Assembly: GCF_049933045.1 (NCBI RefSeq)
Contig: NZ_CP187926.1
Span: 1,054,001 to 1,118,000, forward strand
DNA from: Pseudocolwellia sp049933045
GTDB lineage: Bacteria > Pseudomonadota > Gammaproteobacteria > Enterobacterales > Alteromonadaceae
Length of the DNA: 64,000 bases
Direction of reading: 5' to 3'
Of the stretch, positions 36,272 to 45,337 are shown piece by piece. A program made the translations under genes and the position numbers. The first letter of the stretch is position 1, and each line of letters opens with the position of its first letter. Under the pieces are notes generated by a model. That model did not search any database and had not been told where the DNA came from. It was given only the letters and a program-made list of their open reading frames with translations.

Positions 36272-36287
36272 TTGACTAATTGGTTTG
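36272..36287. promoter_or_regulatory. RutR-type operator, site 1
   Basis: TTGACTAATTGGTTTG matches TTGACCANNTGGTCAA at 10 of 14 fixed positions. It is centred about 100 bases upstream of the TetR regulator start, suggesting autoregulation. Confidence 0.55.
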
Positions 36288-36411
36288 TTTTTAGCTAATA
36301 GATTTTTATCATGGTTACTATTTTAAAACAATTTAATGACAGAAATATGAATTTAATTTTATCAGGCTAAAGGCTAATTTAGCACTTTAGTCATAATTAA
36401 AATACTTTTGT

Positions 36412-36449
36412 TAATGATAGAAATAAATATTAATGATAGAAATAAATAT
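36412..36449. repeat. 19-bp perfect tandem duplication
   Basis: TAATGATAGAAATAAATAT occurs twice back to back between the two RutR-type operators. Probably a slippage product; it changes spacing between the two sites by about two helical turns. Confidence 0.8.
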
Positions 36450-36563
36450 TGTAGATTATTACCCCATAAATATCATATTTTTATTTTATTGTTCTTAAGG
36501 TCTATTTTATATAAGAGTGAAATAACTGATTATAAATAGGATTTGAAAATTTATTTTAAGAAG

Positions 36564-36579
36564 TTGACCAGTTGGTTTG
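36564..36579. promoter_or_regulatory. RutR-type operator, site 2
   Basis: TTGACCAGTTGGTTTG matches TTGACCANNTGGTCAA at 11 of 14 fixed positions. It lies 335 bases upstream of the TonB receptor start, so the receptor promoter would have to be distant, or control is by looping. Confidence 0.6.
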
Positions 36580-36913
36580 TAAATAATTGTGTGTATTTAC
36601 TATATTTTTTTGTTTTAAAAAATAAATTTTTAATATCAATATTGAACATTTAAATTTTTATTTTTTTCTCGTTACTTTGCGTTATCTTATTGTTTTTTAA
36701 TGCTATTATCCTTTGCTTTTGTTTTTTATTATAGAACAACCTAACTTTTTTTTATCTCAAACTGAGGCTGGTATAAAAACATGTAATGAAAATGTAACGA
36801 AACTTTGCTTTAATCAGACTCGAAAATATAATAATAAAAATAAATATAACTAATTGCACAAGATTTTACGTAAACATTAAAAAAACAAAAATTTAAACTT
36901 AAACAAGGATTAC

Positions 36914-39900
36914 ATGATGAAAGCTCATCGTCTCTCAACACTTACAGGTGCGGTAATTTTAGCACTTGGTTTGTCAACATCAGCTATGGCTGCTGATACT
37001 TCTTCTGCAATTAGAGGAAGCATATTAAGCCCAGCAGGTGAAATATCTGCAAACGCTAAAGTTGAAATTACGCACATCCCATCAGGTACTAAAACAGAAA
37101 CATCTACCAATAGCTCGGGTTCATTCTCAAGCAAAGGTTTACGTGTTGGTGGTCCATATACAGTTGTTATTACTGGTGCTAATGGTGTTAGTACACAGAA
37201 TAATATTTACCTTACATTAGGTGAAACCTTTAAGTTGAACACTCAGCTTAGTAAAAACCAACAAACAGAAACTATCACAGTAACAGGTAGTCAAATATTT
37301 AGTGGTAATACAGGCGGTAATAGTTACTTCGGTTCTGACGATATAACTAATGCTCCTAGTTTTAACCGCGACATTAAAGATATCGTTCGTAATAACCCTC
37401 TAGCGGTTCTTTCTTCTAAAGACGGAGAGCTAAGTGTTGCGGGTACTAACCCTCGTTTTAACAGTATTAGTGTTGATGGTATTGCTCAAAACGATGATTT
37501 TGGTCTTAATGCAAACGGTTACCCAACCACTCGCTCACCAATTTCTTTAGGTGCAATTGATCAAGTTACTATTGATACTTCTCCATTTAATGCAAAAGAT
37601 AGTGGTTTCCAAGGTGCCAAAATTAATGCGGTAACTAAGTCAGGAACTAACGAGTTATCAGGTAGTTTCTTTTACGAAACTCAAAACGATAGCATGGCAG
37701 GAAAAGCTAATAATAATGGTATTGAAGCTCCATTAGAGTTTGATGAAACAACTTGGGGCGGTACTTTAGGTGGAGCAATCCTTGAAGATGAATTATTTTT
37801 CTTTGCTTCATATGAATATTACGATGCAACATCTTCAGTCGAGTGGGGACCTGCTGGCGCTAACGTTTCAAACCAAACCCAAGCTAACCTTGCAGACGTT
37901 GCTGAAGTTCAACGTATAGCAAGAGATGTTTATGGCGTTGACGCGGGCGACTGGAACTTAGCTCCACCTGTAGAAGATGAAAAAATCTTATTAAAATTAG
38001 ATTGGAACATTAATGATGAACATCGTGCTGCATTTACTTACCAATACAATAAAGGTAACAGTACAAGTAACCAATCAACTGCTGACTTTGAGTTACGTTT
38101 ATCTTCATTCTGGTACGATAGAACTGAAGAATTAAATAGTTACGCATTTAAACTATATTCAGATTGGTCAGACGACTTATCAACACAGTTTAGCTTAACT
38201 TATACAAAAAACCCTACAACTCAAGCATCATTAAGTGATTACTCAGATGTAACTGTTCAAGCAGAGTCGGGTAACATCACTCTAGGTTCAGATCACTCTC
38301 GTCATTCTAACGAATTAGAGAAGAAAACATTTATCATGGCATTTGATGCGGATTACCTTATCGGTGATCACAGCATTACTGCGGGTTATCAATTCAAACG
38401 TTTAGATATTTTTAACTTGTTTTTACAAAATACTAAAGGTGACTATGTATTCGATAGTATTGAAGATTTTGAAAACCAAGTTGCTGAACGTATTATCTAT
38501 CAAAATGCTACAAGTTTAGATCCTAATGATGCAGCTGCTGAATTTGTGAGAGACGAACATGCAATTTATATTCATGACGAATGGGCATTTTCTGATGATC
38601 TAACATTAGATTTTGGTTTAAGATATGAACGATTAACTTCTAGCGATAAACCTACATTTAACCAACAAATGTTTGATCGTACAGGCTTTGACAACAGCGA
38701 AAATTTAGATGGCTTAGATATTTTCTTACCACGCTTTGCATTTAACTGGGATGCTAGTGATGATTTAGTTGTACGTGGTGGTGCTGGTCGATTTGCTGGT
38801 GGCTCACCAACTGTATGGATTTCTAATGCCTACTCAAATCCTGGTGTTGGTATCGGTGATGTATTCTTAAACGGTAGTTTTGAAAATGTAGATATTAATG
38901 GTCCTCGTGCTGAAGATGAAGCTACAGTAGCTAACTCTACAGAGTTTTCTGGTACTAACTTTACAGATCCAAATTTTGAAATCCCTTCAGATTGGCGCTT
39001 CCAATTGGCAGCGGATTATACGTTTGATATCCCAGGTGTAGGTGATAACTTCTTATTCACAGCTGAGTATTTATACAAAAAAGCTGAAAATACTGCATTT
39101 TGGCAAGACGCATCATTATTTGGAGACGAAGATGGTTTCACTTCTGATGGCGGACGTATCATTTATAATGATGCCGATGGTGACACCAATGACTTGATGC
39201 TTACAAATGCTGATGACGATGGTCGTTCTAAAATATTTAGTTTTGTATTAAATAAAAATTGGGATAGCGGTGTAAGCATGACTGCTTCTTACACTAATCA
39301 AGATATTACTGATTCGCATACAAGTACTTCATCTACTGCTGGTAGTAACTATGGCTTTAATACTGCAATTAACCGAAATGAATCTGTTGTTGGTCGTTCA
39401 ACGTTTGAAACAGAACATAGACTAGTATTGAACCTTGGTTACAAAACTGAGATTTTTGAAGGTTATAATACAAACATCAACCTATTCTTTGAGCGTAAAT
39501 CAGGAAAACCAGTTACTTTTTACATAGATGGTGACGATTTCGCTGGTTTAGATGACCCATATGATCTATTAAGCCCTGGTACTACTTCTGATTCATTCTT
39601 ACCTTATATCCCTACAGTAGGCGATACAAACGTAACATTTGCTTCTGCAGAAGATAGCGCTAATTTTTACTCAGCTATTAATAGCTTAGGTTTAGATCAA
39701 TATGCTGGTGGTTACTCACCTAAAGGAACTTACACTACTCCTTGGGTTACTACATTAGACTTAAGTGTTCGTCAAGAAATCCCAGGATTAATGGAAGGAC
39801 ATAAAGGTATATTCTACTTCACAGTAGATAACTTATTAAACTTACTTGATAGTAGTAAAGGTAAAGTTTACGGTAACGATTTTGGTACTCAAGAATTAGC

Positions 39901-40045
39901 CGAGTTCACTATTGACCCTAGTAATCGTCAATATGTTTATACGAGCCCAATCAGCGCAAATAACGATGGTTCTTATGTGAATGATAAATTCTACGCAGAA
40001 GATTCAACGTGGAGAATTAAAGTGGGTGTAAGTTACGAATTTTAA
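36914..40045 (+). CDS. Oar-like TonB-dependent outer membrane receptor, putative nucleic-acid-derived substrate
   Basis: A 1043-residue outer membrane receptor. Signal peptide (to about residue 28, STSAMAA), a carboxypeptidase-regulatory-like domain (about 30-110), a short linker ending ETITVTGSQIF that acts as TonB box region, plug domain (about 125-250) and a large beta-barrel ending in VGVSYEF with terminal Phe. The Oar-like layout is typical of big receptors for polymers or peptides in marine Alteromonadales. Substrate is not set by sequence; RutR-type operators upstream and the divergent regulator-nuclease-phosphatase operon suggest nucleic acid fragments, nucleotides or nucleosides. Closed by a strong terminator. 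Confidence 0.88.
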   Translation: MMKAHRLSTLTGAVILALGLSTSAMAADTSSAIRGSILSPAGEISANAKVEITHIPSGTKTETSTNSSGSFSSKGLRVGGPYTVVITGANGVSTQNNIYLTLGETFKLNTQLSKNQQTETITVTGSQIFSGNTGGNSYFGSDDITNAPSFNRDIKDIVRNNPLAVLSSKDGELSVAGTNPRFNSISVDGIAQNDDFGLNANGYPTTRSPISLGAIDQVTIDTSPFNAKDSGFQGAKINAVTKSGTNELSGSFFYETQNDSMAGKANNNGIEAPLEFDETTWGGTLGGAILEDELFFFASYEYYDATSSVEWGPAGANVSNQTQANLADVAEVQRIARDVYGVDAGDWNLAPPVEDEKILLKLDWNINDEHRAAFTYQYNKGNSTSNQSTADFELRLSSFWYDRTEELNSYAFKLYSDWSDDLSTQFSLTYTKNPTTQASLSDYSDVTVQAESGNITLGSDHSRHSNELEKKTFIMAFDADYLIGDHSITAGYQFKRLDIFNLFLQNTKGDYVFDSIEDFENQVAERIIYQNATSLDPNDAAAEFVRDEHAIYIHDEWAFSDDLTLDFGLRYERLTSSDKPTFNQQMFDRTGFDNSENLDGLDIFLPRFAFNWDASDDLVVRGGAGRFAGGSPTVWISNAYSNPGVGIGDVFLNGSFENVDINGPRAEDEATVANSTEFSGTNFTDPNFEIPSDWRFQLAADYTFDIPGVGDNFLFTAEYLYKKAENTAFWQDASLFGDEDGFTSDGGRIIYNDADGDTNDLMLTNADDDGRSKIFSFVLNKNWDSGVSMTASYTNQDITDSHTSTSSTAGSNYGFNTAINRNESVVGRSTFETEHRLVLNLGYKTEIFEGYNTNINLFFERKSGKPVTFYIDGDDFAGLDDPYDLLSPGTTSDSFLPYIPTVGDTNVTFASAEDSANFYSAINSLGLDQYAGGYSPKGTYTTPWVTTLDLSVRQEIPGLMEGHKGIFYFTVDNLLNLLDSSKGKVYGNDFGTQELAEFTIDPSNRQYVYTSPISANNDGSYVNDKFYAEDSTWRIKVGVSYEF

Positions 40046-40078
40046 TTAAAATTTCGTAAAATCATCGCTTAATAAAAG

Positions 40079-40110
40079 CACTAAATAACATTGTTATTTA
40101 GTGTTTTTTT
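40079..40110 (+). terminator. Rho-independent terminator after TonB receptor gene
   Basis: Perfect 11-bp stem CACTAAATAAC/GTTATTTAGTG with a 3-base loop and a T7 run. Confidence 0.92.
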
Positions 40111-40365
40111 GTTTTAACGTACTTAAAAATTTAAATATGAAACTAGCTCTTAGGTTACTGAATCATCAAAACATCAATTAATAGCTTTTGAAGAGTGTCA
40201 CTTAAGTATATTTCACTGATTAAGCTCTATAAATAAAGAAAATAATCATCTTTGTTTAATGATATGGTTATATATGTAACGAAGAAGAATTAGTACTTGT
40301 AGCTAATTACGTTTGTTATTTAAGCTTTGGTTAAATAAAAAGCTAGCACTTATTTTTTATTTAAA

Positions 40366-40371
40366 TATAAT
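40366..40371 (+). promoter_or_regulatory. Probable -10 box of cdd-deoA
   Basis: TATAAT, 34 bases before the cdd ATG and four bases before the operator. The matching -35 is weak, which is unexceptional for a regulated promoter. Confidence 0.5.
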
Positions 40372-40374
40372 AAG

Positions 40375-40390
40375 TTGACTAGATGGTCAA
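40375..40390. promoter_or_regulatory. RutR-type operator, site 3 (cdd-deoA)
   Basis: TTGACTAGATGGTCAA matches TTGACCANNTGGTCAA at 13 of 14 fixed positions. It covers the likely transcription start of cdd-deoA, just after the -10 box, an ideal repression site. Confidence 0.82.
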
Positions 40391-40405
40391 ATAAAAGGTG
40401 CGGTC

Positions 40406-40822
40406 ATGTCACAAATTCCAGAATATTGGGTACAACAAGTTGAAGCAGCAAAACATGCTTATGCTTTAGCTTATGCTCCATATAGTCAATTTCATGTTGG
40501 TGCTGCAGCATTAACAGATTCAGGAAAGGTTGTTAATGGATGCAATGTTGAAAATGCATCTTATGGACTAACTGTATGCGCAGAGCGTAATTGTATTGCT
40601 AATGCCGTTATACAAGGCGAGCAAAATATAAAATCAATAGTTGTTTACACGGAACAAGTTAAATTAACACCGCCATGTGGCGCGTGTAGGCAAGTTATTG
40701 CTGAATTTTTATCTCAAGAAGCTGAGGTTATGTCTACTAATCATTTAGGTGATTACCAGTTGTGGAGCGTTGCAGAGTTATTACCAGACGCTTTTACACC
40801 CAAGAGTTTATTAGACATTTAA
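40406..40822 (+). CDS. cdd: Cytidine deaminase
   Basis: A 138-residue homotetrameric-type cytidine deaminase, converting cytidine and deoxycytidine to uridine and deoxyuridine. Zinc site: C58-A-E60 (VCAER) with catalytic E60, and C91/C94 in PPCGACRQ. Substrate motif NGCNVENASYG is present. It is the short form, unlike the 294-residue E. coli enzyme. First gene of an operon with deoA (44-base gap). A RutR-type operator lies 15 bases before the start, placing it under the local TetR regulator. Confidence 0.95.
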   Translation: MSQIPEYWVQQVEAAKHAYALAYAPYSQFHVGAAALTDSGKVVNGCNVENASYGLTVCAERNCIANAVIQGEQNIKSIVVYTEQVKLTPPCGACRQVIAEFLSQEAEVMSTNHLGDYQLWSVAELLPDAFTPKSLLDI

Positions 40823-40866
40823 TTCAGAGGCTTTGCCCAATAATTATAAAAGATTAAGGAAAACAT

Positions 40867-42180
40867 ATGTTATTACCACAAGAGATTATTAGAACAAAAC
40901 GCGATGGTTTGATTTTGTCTGAAGATAAAATTCAAGGCTTTGTTGATGGCTTAGTTAACGGAACCTTTAATGACGCGCAAGTAGGTTCTATGGCAATGGC
41001 TATTTTTCAACAAGGAATGGAAATTGAAGAGGTTGTTGCTTTTACTAAAGCGATGATGAATTCAGGCGATGTTTTATCTTGGCCTGAACTTGATGGACCT
41101 GTAGTTGATAAGCATTCAACAGGCGGAGTGGGCGATAAAGTTAGCTTTATGCTTGCTGCTATTGTTGCAGCTTGTGGTGCATATGTTCCTATGATTTCAG
41201 GACGTGGCTTAGGTCATACAGGCGGAACATCAGATAAGTTAGAAAGTATTGCAGGTTTTAATGTTCAACCGAGCATTGCAGAATTTAAACGTATTGTTAA
41301 AGATGTAGGTGTCGCTATTATCTCGCAAACAGATAACCTAGCACCAGCAGACAAGCGTTTGTACAGCATTAGAGATGTAACCGGTACAGTTGAGTCTATT
41401 CCTTTAATAACTGCCTCTATTTTGTCTAAGAAGCTTTCAGCTGGTTTAGATTCATTAGTGATGGATGTTAAAATGGGTAACGGCGCTATGATGTCTGATA
41501 TGACAAAAGCTACCCAACTTGCGCAAAGCATAGTTAACGTTGCTAACGGAGCAGGTGTTCCAACGCAAGCGATTATTACCGATATGAATCAAGTGTTAGG
41601 TACGTCGGCAGGTAACGCGGTTGAAATGTATGAAACAGTTAAATACTTAAATGGTAAACAAAGAGAGCCAAGATTACATGCGGTTGTTGTGGCATTAGCT
41701 ACCTCTATGTTAATCAGCGCTAAAGTTGCCGCTACTGAAGAGGAAGCGAAAACTAAAATTAACCATGCATTATCAAGTGGTGCTGCGGCAGAAATATTCT
41801 CTAAAATGATTGCTGCTTTAGGCGGACCAAGCAACCTGATGGAAGCGCCATGGGAATCAATGAATAAAGCTAAAGTGATTAAAGATGTTGTTGCTACACA
41901 TTCAGGTTACATCTCAGCAATGCAAACACGCGATATTGGTATGTCGATTGTTGGTATGAAAGGTGGAAGAACAGCGAATGGTCAGATGATAGATCACACC
42001 GTAGGTTTTGATCGTATTTTACCTGTAGGCACAGTGATCAACAGAGGTGATGTAGTTGCTAGAATTCATGCTGCTGATGACGACCAAGCAGCTAAAGCGA
42101 GCCAAGAGTACTTAACGGCTTTATCTATTAGTGAAACTAAACCAGAAGCAGTACCTGTCATTTATAAGATTATCGATTAA
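40867..42180 (+). CDS. deoA: Thymidine phosphorylase DeoA
   Basis: A 437-residue pyrimidine-nucleoside phosphorylase, splitting thymidine and deoxyuridine to base and 2-deoxyribose-1-phosphate. Family signatures are HSTGGVGDKVSF (phosphate loop) and SGRGLGHTGGTSDKLES. Length matches E. coli DeoA (440). Cotranscribed with cdd, so deoxycytidine can be deaminated then phosphorolysed; the sugar phosphate goes on to DeoB and DeoC encoded 11-15 kb away. Terminator follows. Confidence 0.96.
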   Translation: MLLPQEIIRTKRDGLILSEDKIQGFVDGLVNGTFNDAQVGSMAMAIFQQGMEIEEVVAFTKAMMNSGDVLSWPELDGPVVDKHSTGGVGDKVSFMLAAIVAACGAYVPMISGRGLGHTGGTSDKLESIAGFNVQPSIAEFKRIVKDVGVAIISQTDNLAPADKRLYSIRDVTGTVESIPLITASILSKKLSAGLDSLVMDVKMGNGAMMSDMTKATQLAQSIVNVANGAGVPTQAIITDMNQVLGTSAGNAVEMYETVKYLNGKQREPRLHAVVVALATSMLISAKVAATEEEAKTKINHALSSGAAAEIFSKMIAALGGPSNLMEAPWESMNKAKVIKDVVATHSGYISAMQTRDIGMSIVGMKGGRTANGQMIDHTVGFDRILPVGTVINRGDVVARIHAADDDQAAKASQEYLTALSISETKPEAVPVIYKIID

Positions 42181-42227
42181 TCTACAGACAGCTTATGTAT
42201 GAGCATAATCATACGCAGTACAAATAA

Positions 42228-42260
42228 GAAGGGCGCTATGTATATAGCGCCCTTTCTTTT
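42228..42260 (+). terminator. Rho-independent terminator after deoA
   Basis: GC-rich stem GGGCGCTAT/ATAGCGCCC with loop GTAT and a following T-rich tract. Confidence 0.9.
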
Positions 42261-42281
42261 AGTATCTGTTTTATAATATTT

Positions 42282-42559
42282 AACCTGAGCTCTGGATAAG
42301 CAGTTATGCCTAATATTGTTATTTAACCCTCTAACGTCGTTGCCTGCATGGATGCAGGTACTTAGTTTTTATCGGGAATAAAAAAACTGTATTTTTATTG
42401 CTAATAGCCAGCTATTAGTCAAGAAAAATGCCTTGTTATAGAATTAAATTCCAACATTAGGAGAGTAATAAATCATTTAAACAAATGGTTTTGCAATACT
42501 TTACTTATAAAGCATTGATAATCAATACATTACAAAACCCATTATCCAGAGTTCAGGTT
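42282..42559. repeat. MITE-like element, family 2, copy C
   Basis: A 278-base element. Left end AACCTGAGCTCTGGATAA and inverted right end AACCTGAACTCTGGATAA (one difference in 18). Direct ATTT duplication flanks it (42278-42281 and 42560-42563). Contains the perfect palindrome CCTGCATGGATGCAGG (42343-42358, two central bases unpaired). Homologous to copy A over its left half. Confidence 0.88.
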
Positions 42560-42606
42560 ATTTAAATTAATTTAGCTTTATGTGAACAGATAAATGGCAT
42601 TAAACC

Positions 42607-42982
42607 TAGGGTCTGTTTATCTTTCGAGATTATTTTTACAGCAAGGTGTTTGATATTTAGACAAGGCAGAGTATGTGACGTGTAGCTGCCTACTCGAACA
42701 GACGATAACGCCCTGTCTACCCAAAGTTAGGAATTTCAAACACATGCTGCCCTTTGGGTTCATTTAAAACGAATTTACTCATTGCTGCCTACATGGATGT
42801 AGGTACTTGGGTTATGTTGGAACGTATAACCCGTGTTCGCTTTTTTAATACGACTGCATGGATGCAGAAGGTAGGGCGACTCAGGAGACAAAGCCGAGAA
42901 TGACTATTAGACAAAGCTCACATCGCGATTAAATCCGTTTTAAATTGAATAAAATTTAACCCTGAAAGATCAACAGGCCCTA
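42607..42982. repeat. MITE-like element, family 1, longest copy
   Basis: A 376-base element with inverted ends TAGGGTCTGTTTATCTTTC and (other strand) TAGGGCCTGTTGATCTTTC, bounded by TA on both sides. Right ~60 bases are near identical to the window start; the body is collinear with 12618-12947. It carries two copies of the ATGGAT palindrome also found in family 2 (42788-42803 and 42854-42867). Lies 47 bases from family-2 copy C. Confidence 0.85.
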
Positions 42983-43006
42983 ATATATTTAGATGTGTAA
43001 TTTGAA

Positions 43007-43633
43007 TTACAAAGTACCAAATATTTTATCACCCGCATCGCCCAATCCAGGCAAAATATAACCATTTTCATTTAATTTATCGTCAATAACCCCAATAAAT
43101 AAATCAACATCAGCATGGTCTTTTTGTAATAGCGCTATGCCTTCAGGTGCGGCAACTAAGAAAATTGCTTTAATTTTTTTACAACCAGATGCTTTTAATA
43201 ACTCTATTGTTGCTAAAGCTGTACCACCTGTCGCTAACATAGGATCAATAATAATAGCTGTACGCACATTAACATCAGCCACTACGTTTTCGTAATAGCT
43301 TTCAGGTTGAAGCGTTTCTTCATTTCTTTGTAAACCAACAACACTTATTTTTGCACAAGGTAGAATGGTTAAAGCACCATCTAACATACCCAAACCTGCT
43401 CTTAATATCGGAATCAATGTTGGTTGTTTTTCTGCCAACATAGGAACAGATATATCGCCCGACCAACAGGCAACAGCTTGGTCAGACAAGGTTAAAGTGG
43501 TTGTTGCTTCCATGGTTAGCATGGTGGCTAATTCTTTAGTTAGTTCTCTAAAAGACTTTACCGATATCGCATCTTTTCTTAATAAGCTTATTTTATGTTT
43601 AACAAGTGGGTGAGTGCTTTCGAAAATGTTCAT
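43007..43633 (-). CDS. upp: Uracil phosphoribosyltransferase
   Basis: A 208-residue enzyme making UMP from uracil and PRPP. The PRPP-binding motif is IIDPMLATGGTA, and the uracil-binding C-terminus is NGYILPGLGDAGDKIFGTL. Length is exactly that of the E. coli enzyme. Uracil released by phosphorolysis or taken up is recaptured here. It is monocistronic and convergent with deoA, separated by two inverted-repeat elements. No RutR-type operator upstream. Confidence 0.97.
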   Translation of the reverse strand: MNIFESTHPLVKHKISLLRKDAISVKSFRELTKELATMLTMEATTTLTLSDQAVACWSGDISVPMLAEKQPTLIPILRAGLGMLDGALTILPCAKISVVGLQRNEETLQPESYYENVVADVNVRTAIIIDPMLATGGTALATIELLKASGCKKIKAIFLVAAPEGIALLQKDHADVDLFIGVIDDKLNENGYILPGLGDAGDKIFGTL

Positions 43634-43804
43634 GCTTTCCTCTATTTGTTCGCGTGTGAAGGTTTTATCTTATGATTATATATCAATAACCAGAGTAACC
43701 TAACTACAATAAAAAGCTGAATAAAAACTTAATTGTATTAAACGTTCACATAACGTCCTATTTCCCTCATAAACATTAAATTTATAACAGAAATAGGTTG
43801 TTCA

Positions 43805-45316
43805 TTAACTCTGCTGAAGAACAAGTTTTTCTAGGGCATTAATATTCGTGAGTAAATCTTGTCTTGATGGTTCAGCGCTAAAAGCTTTTTTAAGTAATGT
43901 TAATGCCGCTTTATAGTTTTGAGCATCAATTTCAATTTGAGCAAGTCCTAACCAAGCCGGTAACTGATATTCAGGTAATGTTTGAGCACGAACATACATG
44001 AGTCTTGCTTGAGTTAATTGCTGCTTTTCTTTATATAAGTTCGCTAAGCTTATTAATGCATCACCTAAGGTTGGATCAACGGCAAGTGCCTGTTTTAAGC
44101 TTTTTATTGCTTGCGTAGTTTGTCCTTTATTCATTAATAGTTGAGCGGTATAAACTGAAAATTGAGCTTGCTGATTTTTAGAAAATATAGCGTTATTGCT
44201 ATTTGAATCGTTAAAACGCTTTTTGAGAAAAGGCTTGGTTTTATCTATTAATTCTGAAACTAAGTTCCATTGCTGTTTAGTGATTAACCATGCAATAGTC
44301 TGTAAGGTTATATTGGCAACTTCATCTTGATTTGTGTGTTCGTTAGCATTTTTTTGTATGTGCAATAAACTTTGTTTTATTAACTCTACAGCTCTTTCGC
44401 TACTGCCTTGTGCTATGTGTAATTGAGCCGCTAATAATTGATTATTAGTATCGTTAGGTTTTAACTTTAGTGCAATTTCAATACTTGCTAATGCTTGTTT
44501 ATTATCGGATCTTTGTAGCGCGATTTGTCCGCGTTGCAACCATAGTTGGGCATCATTAGGGGTTTGATTGATCAGTTCATTTAATAAAATATTAGCTTGT
44601 GATAAATCACCTGCAGCGATCAACGCATATAATAATCCTTGTTGATATTGGCTTTGTTCTGGCGCTAACATTAATGCTTGTCGGTATGCTGCAATAGCAC
44701 TCCATGGTTGATGATTTTTAACATGAATAAAAGCGAGTTGCGCATATATTTGATCATCGGCATGACCTAATTCTATTGAGCGAATTAAGTGTGGCTGTGC
44801 TTTGTTATATTCTTGCTGTTGCATATAAAGCAAGCTTAGACCTTGATGAGCTTTTATTAAATCAGGCATCTTTTGTAATGCACTGTTAAATGCTTTTTCA
44901 GCGTCAGGTAATTTCTTCAATACTAATAATATTTGTGCTCTTAAAAGCTGTAGTGCCGTACTGTCATCAGCTAATGGTCGACTATTAAATAACGTAGCAA
45001 TTTCTTGATATTGATTATTAGAAAGCAGAGGCTGAATTTGTCGTGCAAAGCCTTTTTCATGAGAAGCAATTTCTGCTTCAAAAGGGCTTAATATTTCATT
45101 GTTTATTGCTAGCGTCCACTCACTTTTCTTCAAGGCTAAAGATACTTGTAGTGGTTCTGTTTTATATGTTGTAGAAACGGGTTTGGCTATTGCACTAAAC
45201 GAAACACCATTAAGTAATACGGTATTTAATATAAGCGTATTAAATATTATACATTTGAATAGCCCTGAAGACTGTTTAAATGGTGATTTATTTTTATATG
45301 TTTTCATGTGATTCAC
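43805..45316 (-). CDS. Tetratricopeptide-repeat protein of TonB2-type operon
   Basis: A 503-residue exported protein: signal-like segment (about 17-45) then about ten TPR units from residue ~90 to the end, with typical A-x-x-x-[YFL]-x-x-A patterns such as LIKAHQGLSLLYMQQQEYNKAQ. It is the last gene of a six-gene operon of DUF3450, MotA/TolQ-like, ExbB, ExbD and TonB genes. TPR partners of TonB2-type systems are reported in vibrios and relatives to help assembly; its exact role here is unknown. Starts at 45316 or 45307. Confidence 0.85.
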   Translation of the reverse strand: MNHMKTYKNKSPFKQSSGLFKCIIFNTLILNTVLLNGVSFSAIAKPVSTTYKTEPLQVSLALKKSEWTLAINNEILSPFEAEIASHEKGFARQIQPLLSNNQYQEIATLFNSRPLADDSTALQLLRAQILLVLKKLPDAEKAFNSALQKMPDLIKAHQGLSLLYMQQQEYNKAQPHLIRSIELGHADDQIYAQLAFIHVKNHQPWSAIAAYRQALMLAPEQSQYQQGLLYALIAAGDLSQANILLNELINQTPNDAQLWLQRGQIALQRSDNKQALASIEIALKLKPNDTNNQLLAAQLHIAQGSSERAVELIKQSLLHIQKNANEHTNQDEVANITLQTIAWLITKQQWNLVSELIDKTKPFLKKRFNDSNSNNAIFSKNQQAQFSVYTAQLLMNKGQTTQAIKSLKQALAVDPTLGDALISLANLYKEKQQLTQARLMYVRAQTLPEYQLPAWLGLAQIEIDAQNYKAALTLLKKAFSAEPSRQDLLTNINALEKLVLQQS

Positions 45317-45337
45317 TTTCGATAAAAAATAGAGTAA

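Larger units (their letters stand above)
36177..36913. other. Divergent regulatory interval, TetR gene / TonB receptor
   Basis: A 737-base, very AT-rich gene-free interval. It contains two RutR-type half-conserved operators (36272-36287, 36564-36579), a 19-bp tandem duplication (36412-36449) and long A/T tracts at 36589-36740 likely to be bent. The receptor gene has AAGGA five bases before its ATG. Confidence 0.6.
40046..40405. other. Interval between TonB receptor and cdd
   Basis: A 360-base gap holding the receptor terminator (40079-40110), then AT-rich sequence, the -10 box and the RutR-type operator of cdd-deoA near its right end. No gene. Confidence 0.7.

Noticed and set aside
36589..36740. 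Replication-origin-like AT-rich region
   Set aside because: It has A/T tracts but no DnaA-box cluster and no dnaA, parAB or gidA neighbours.
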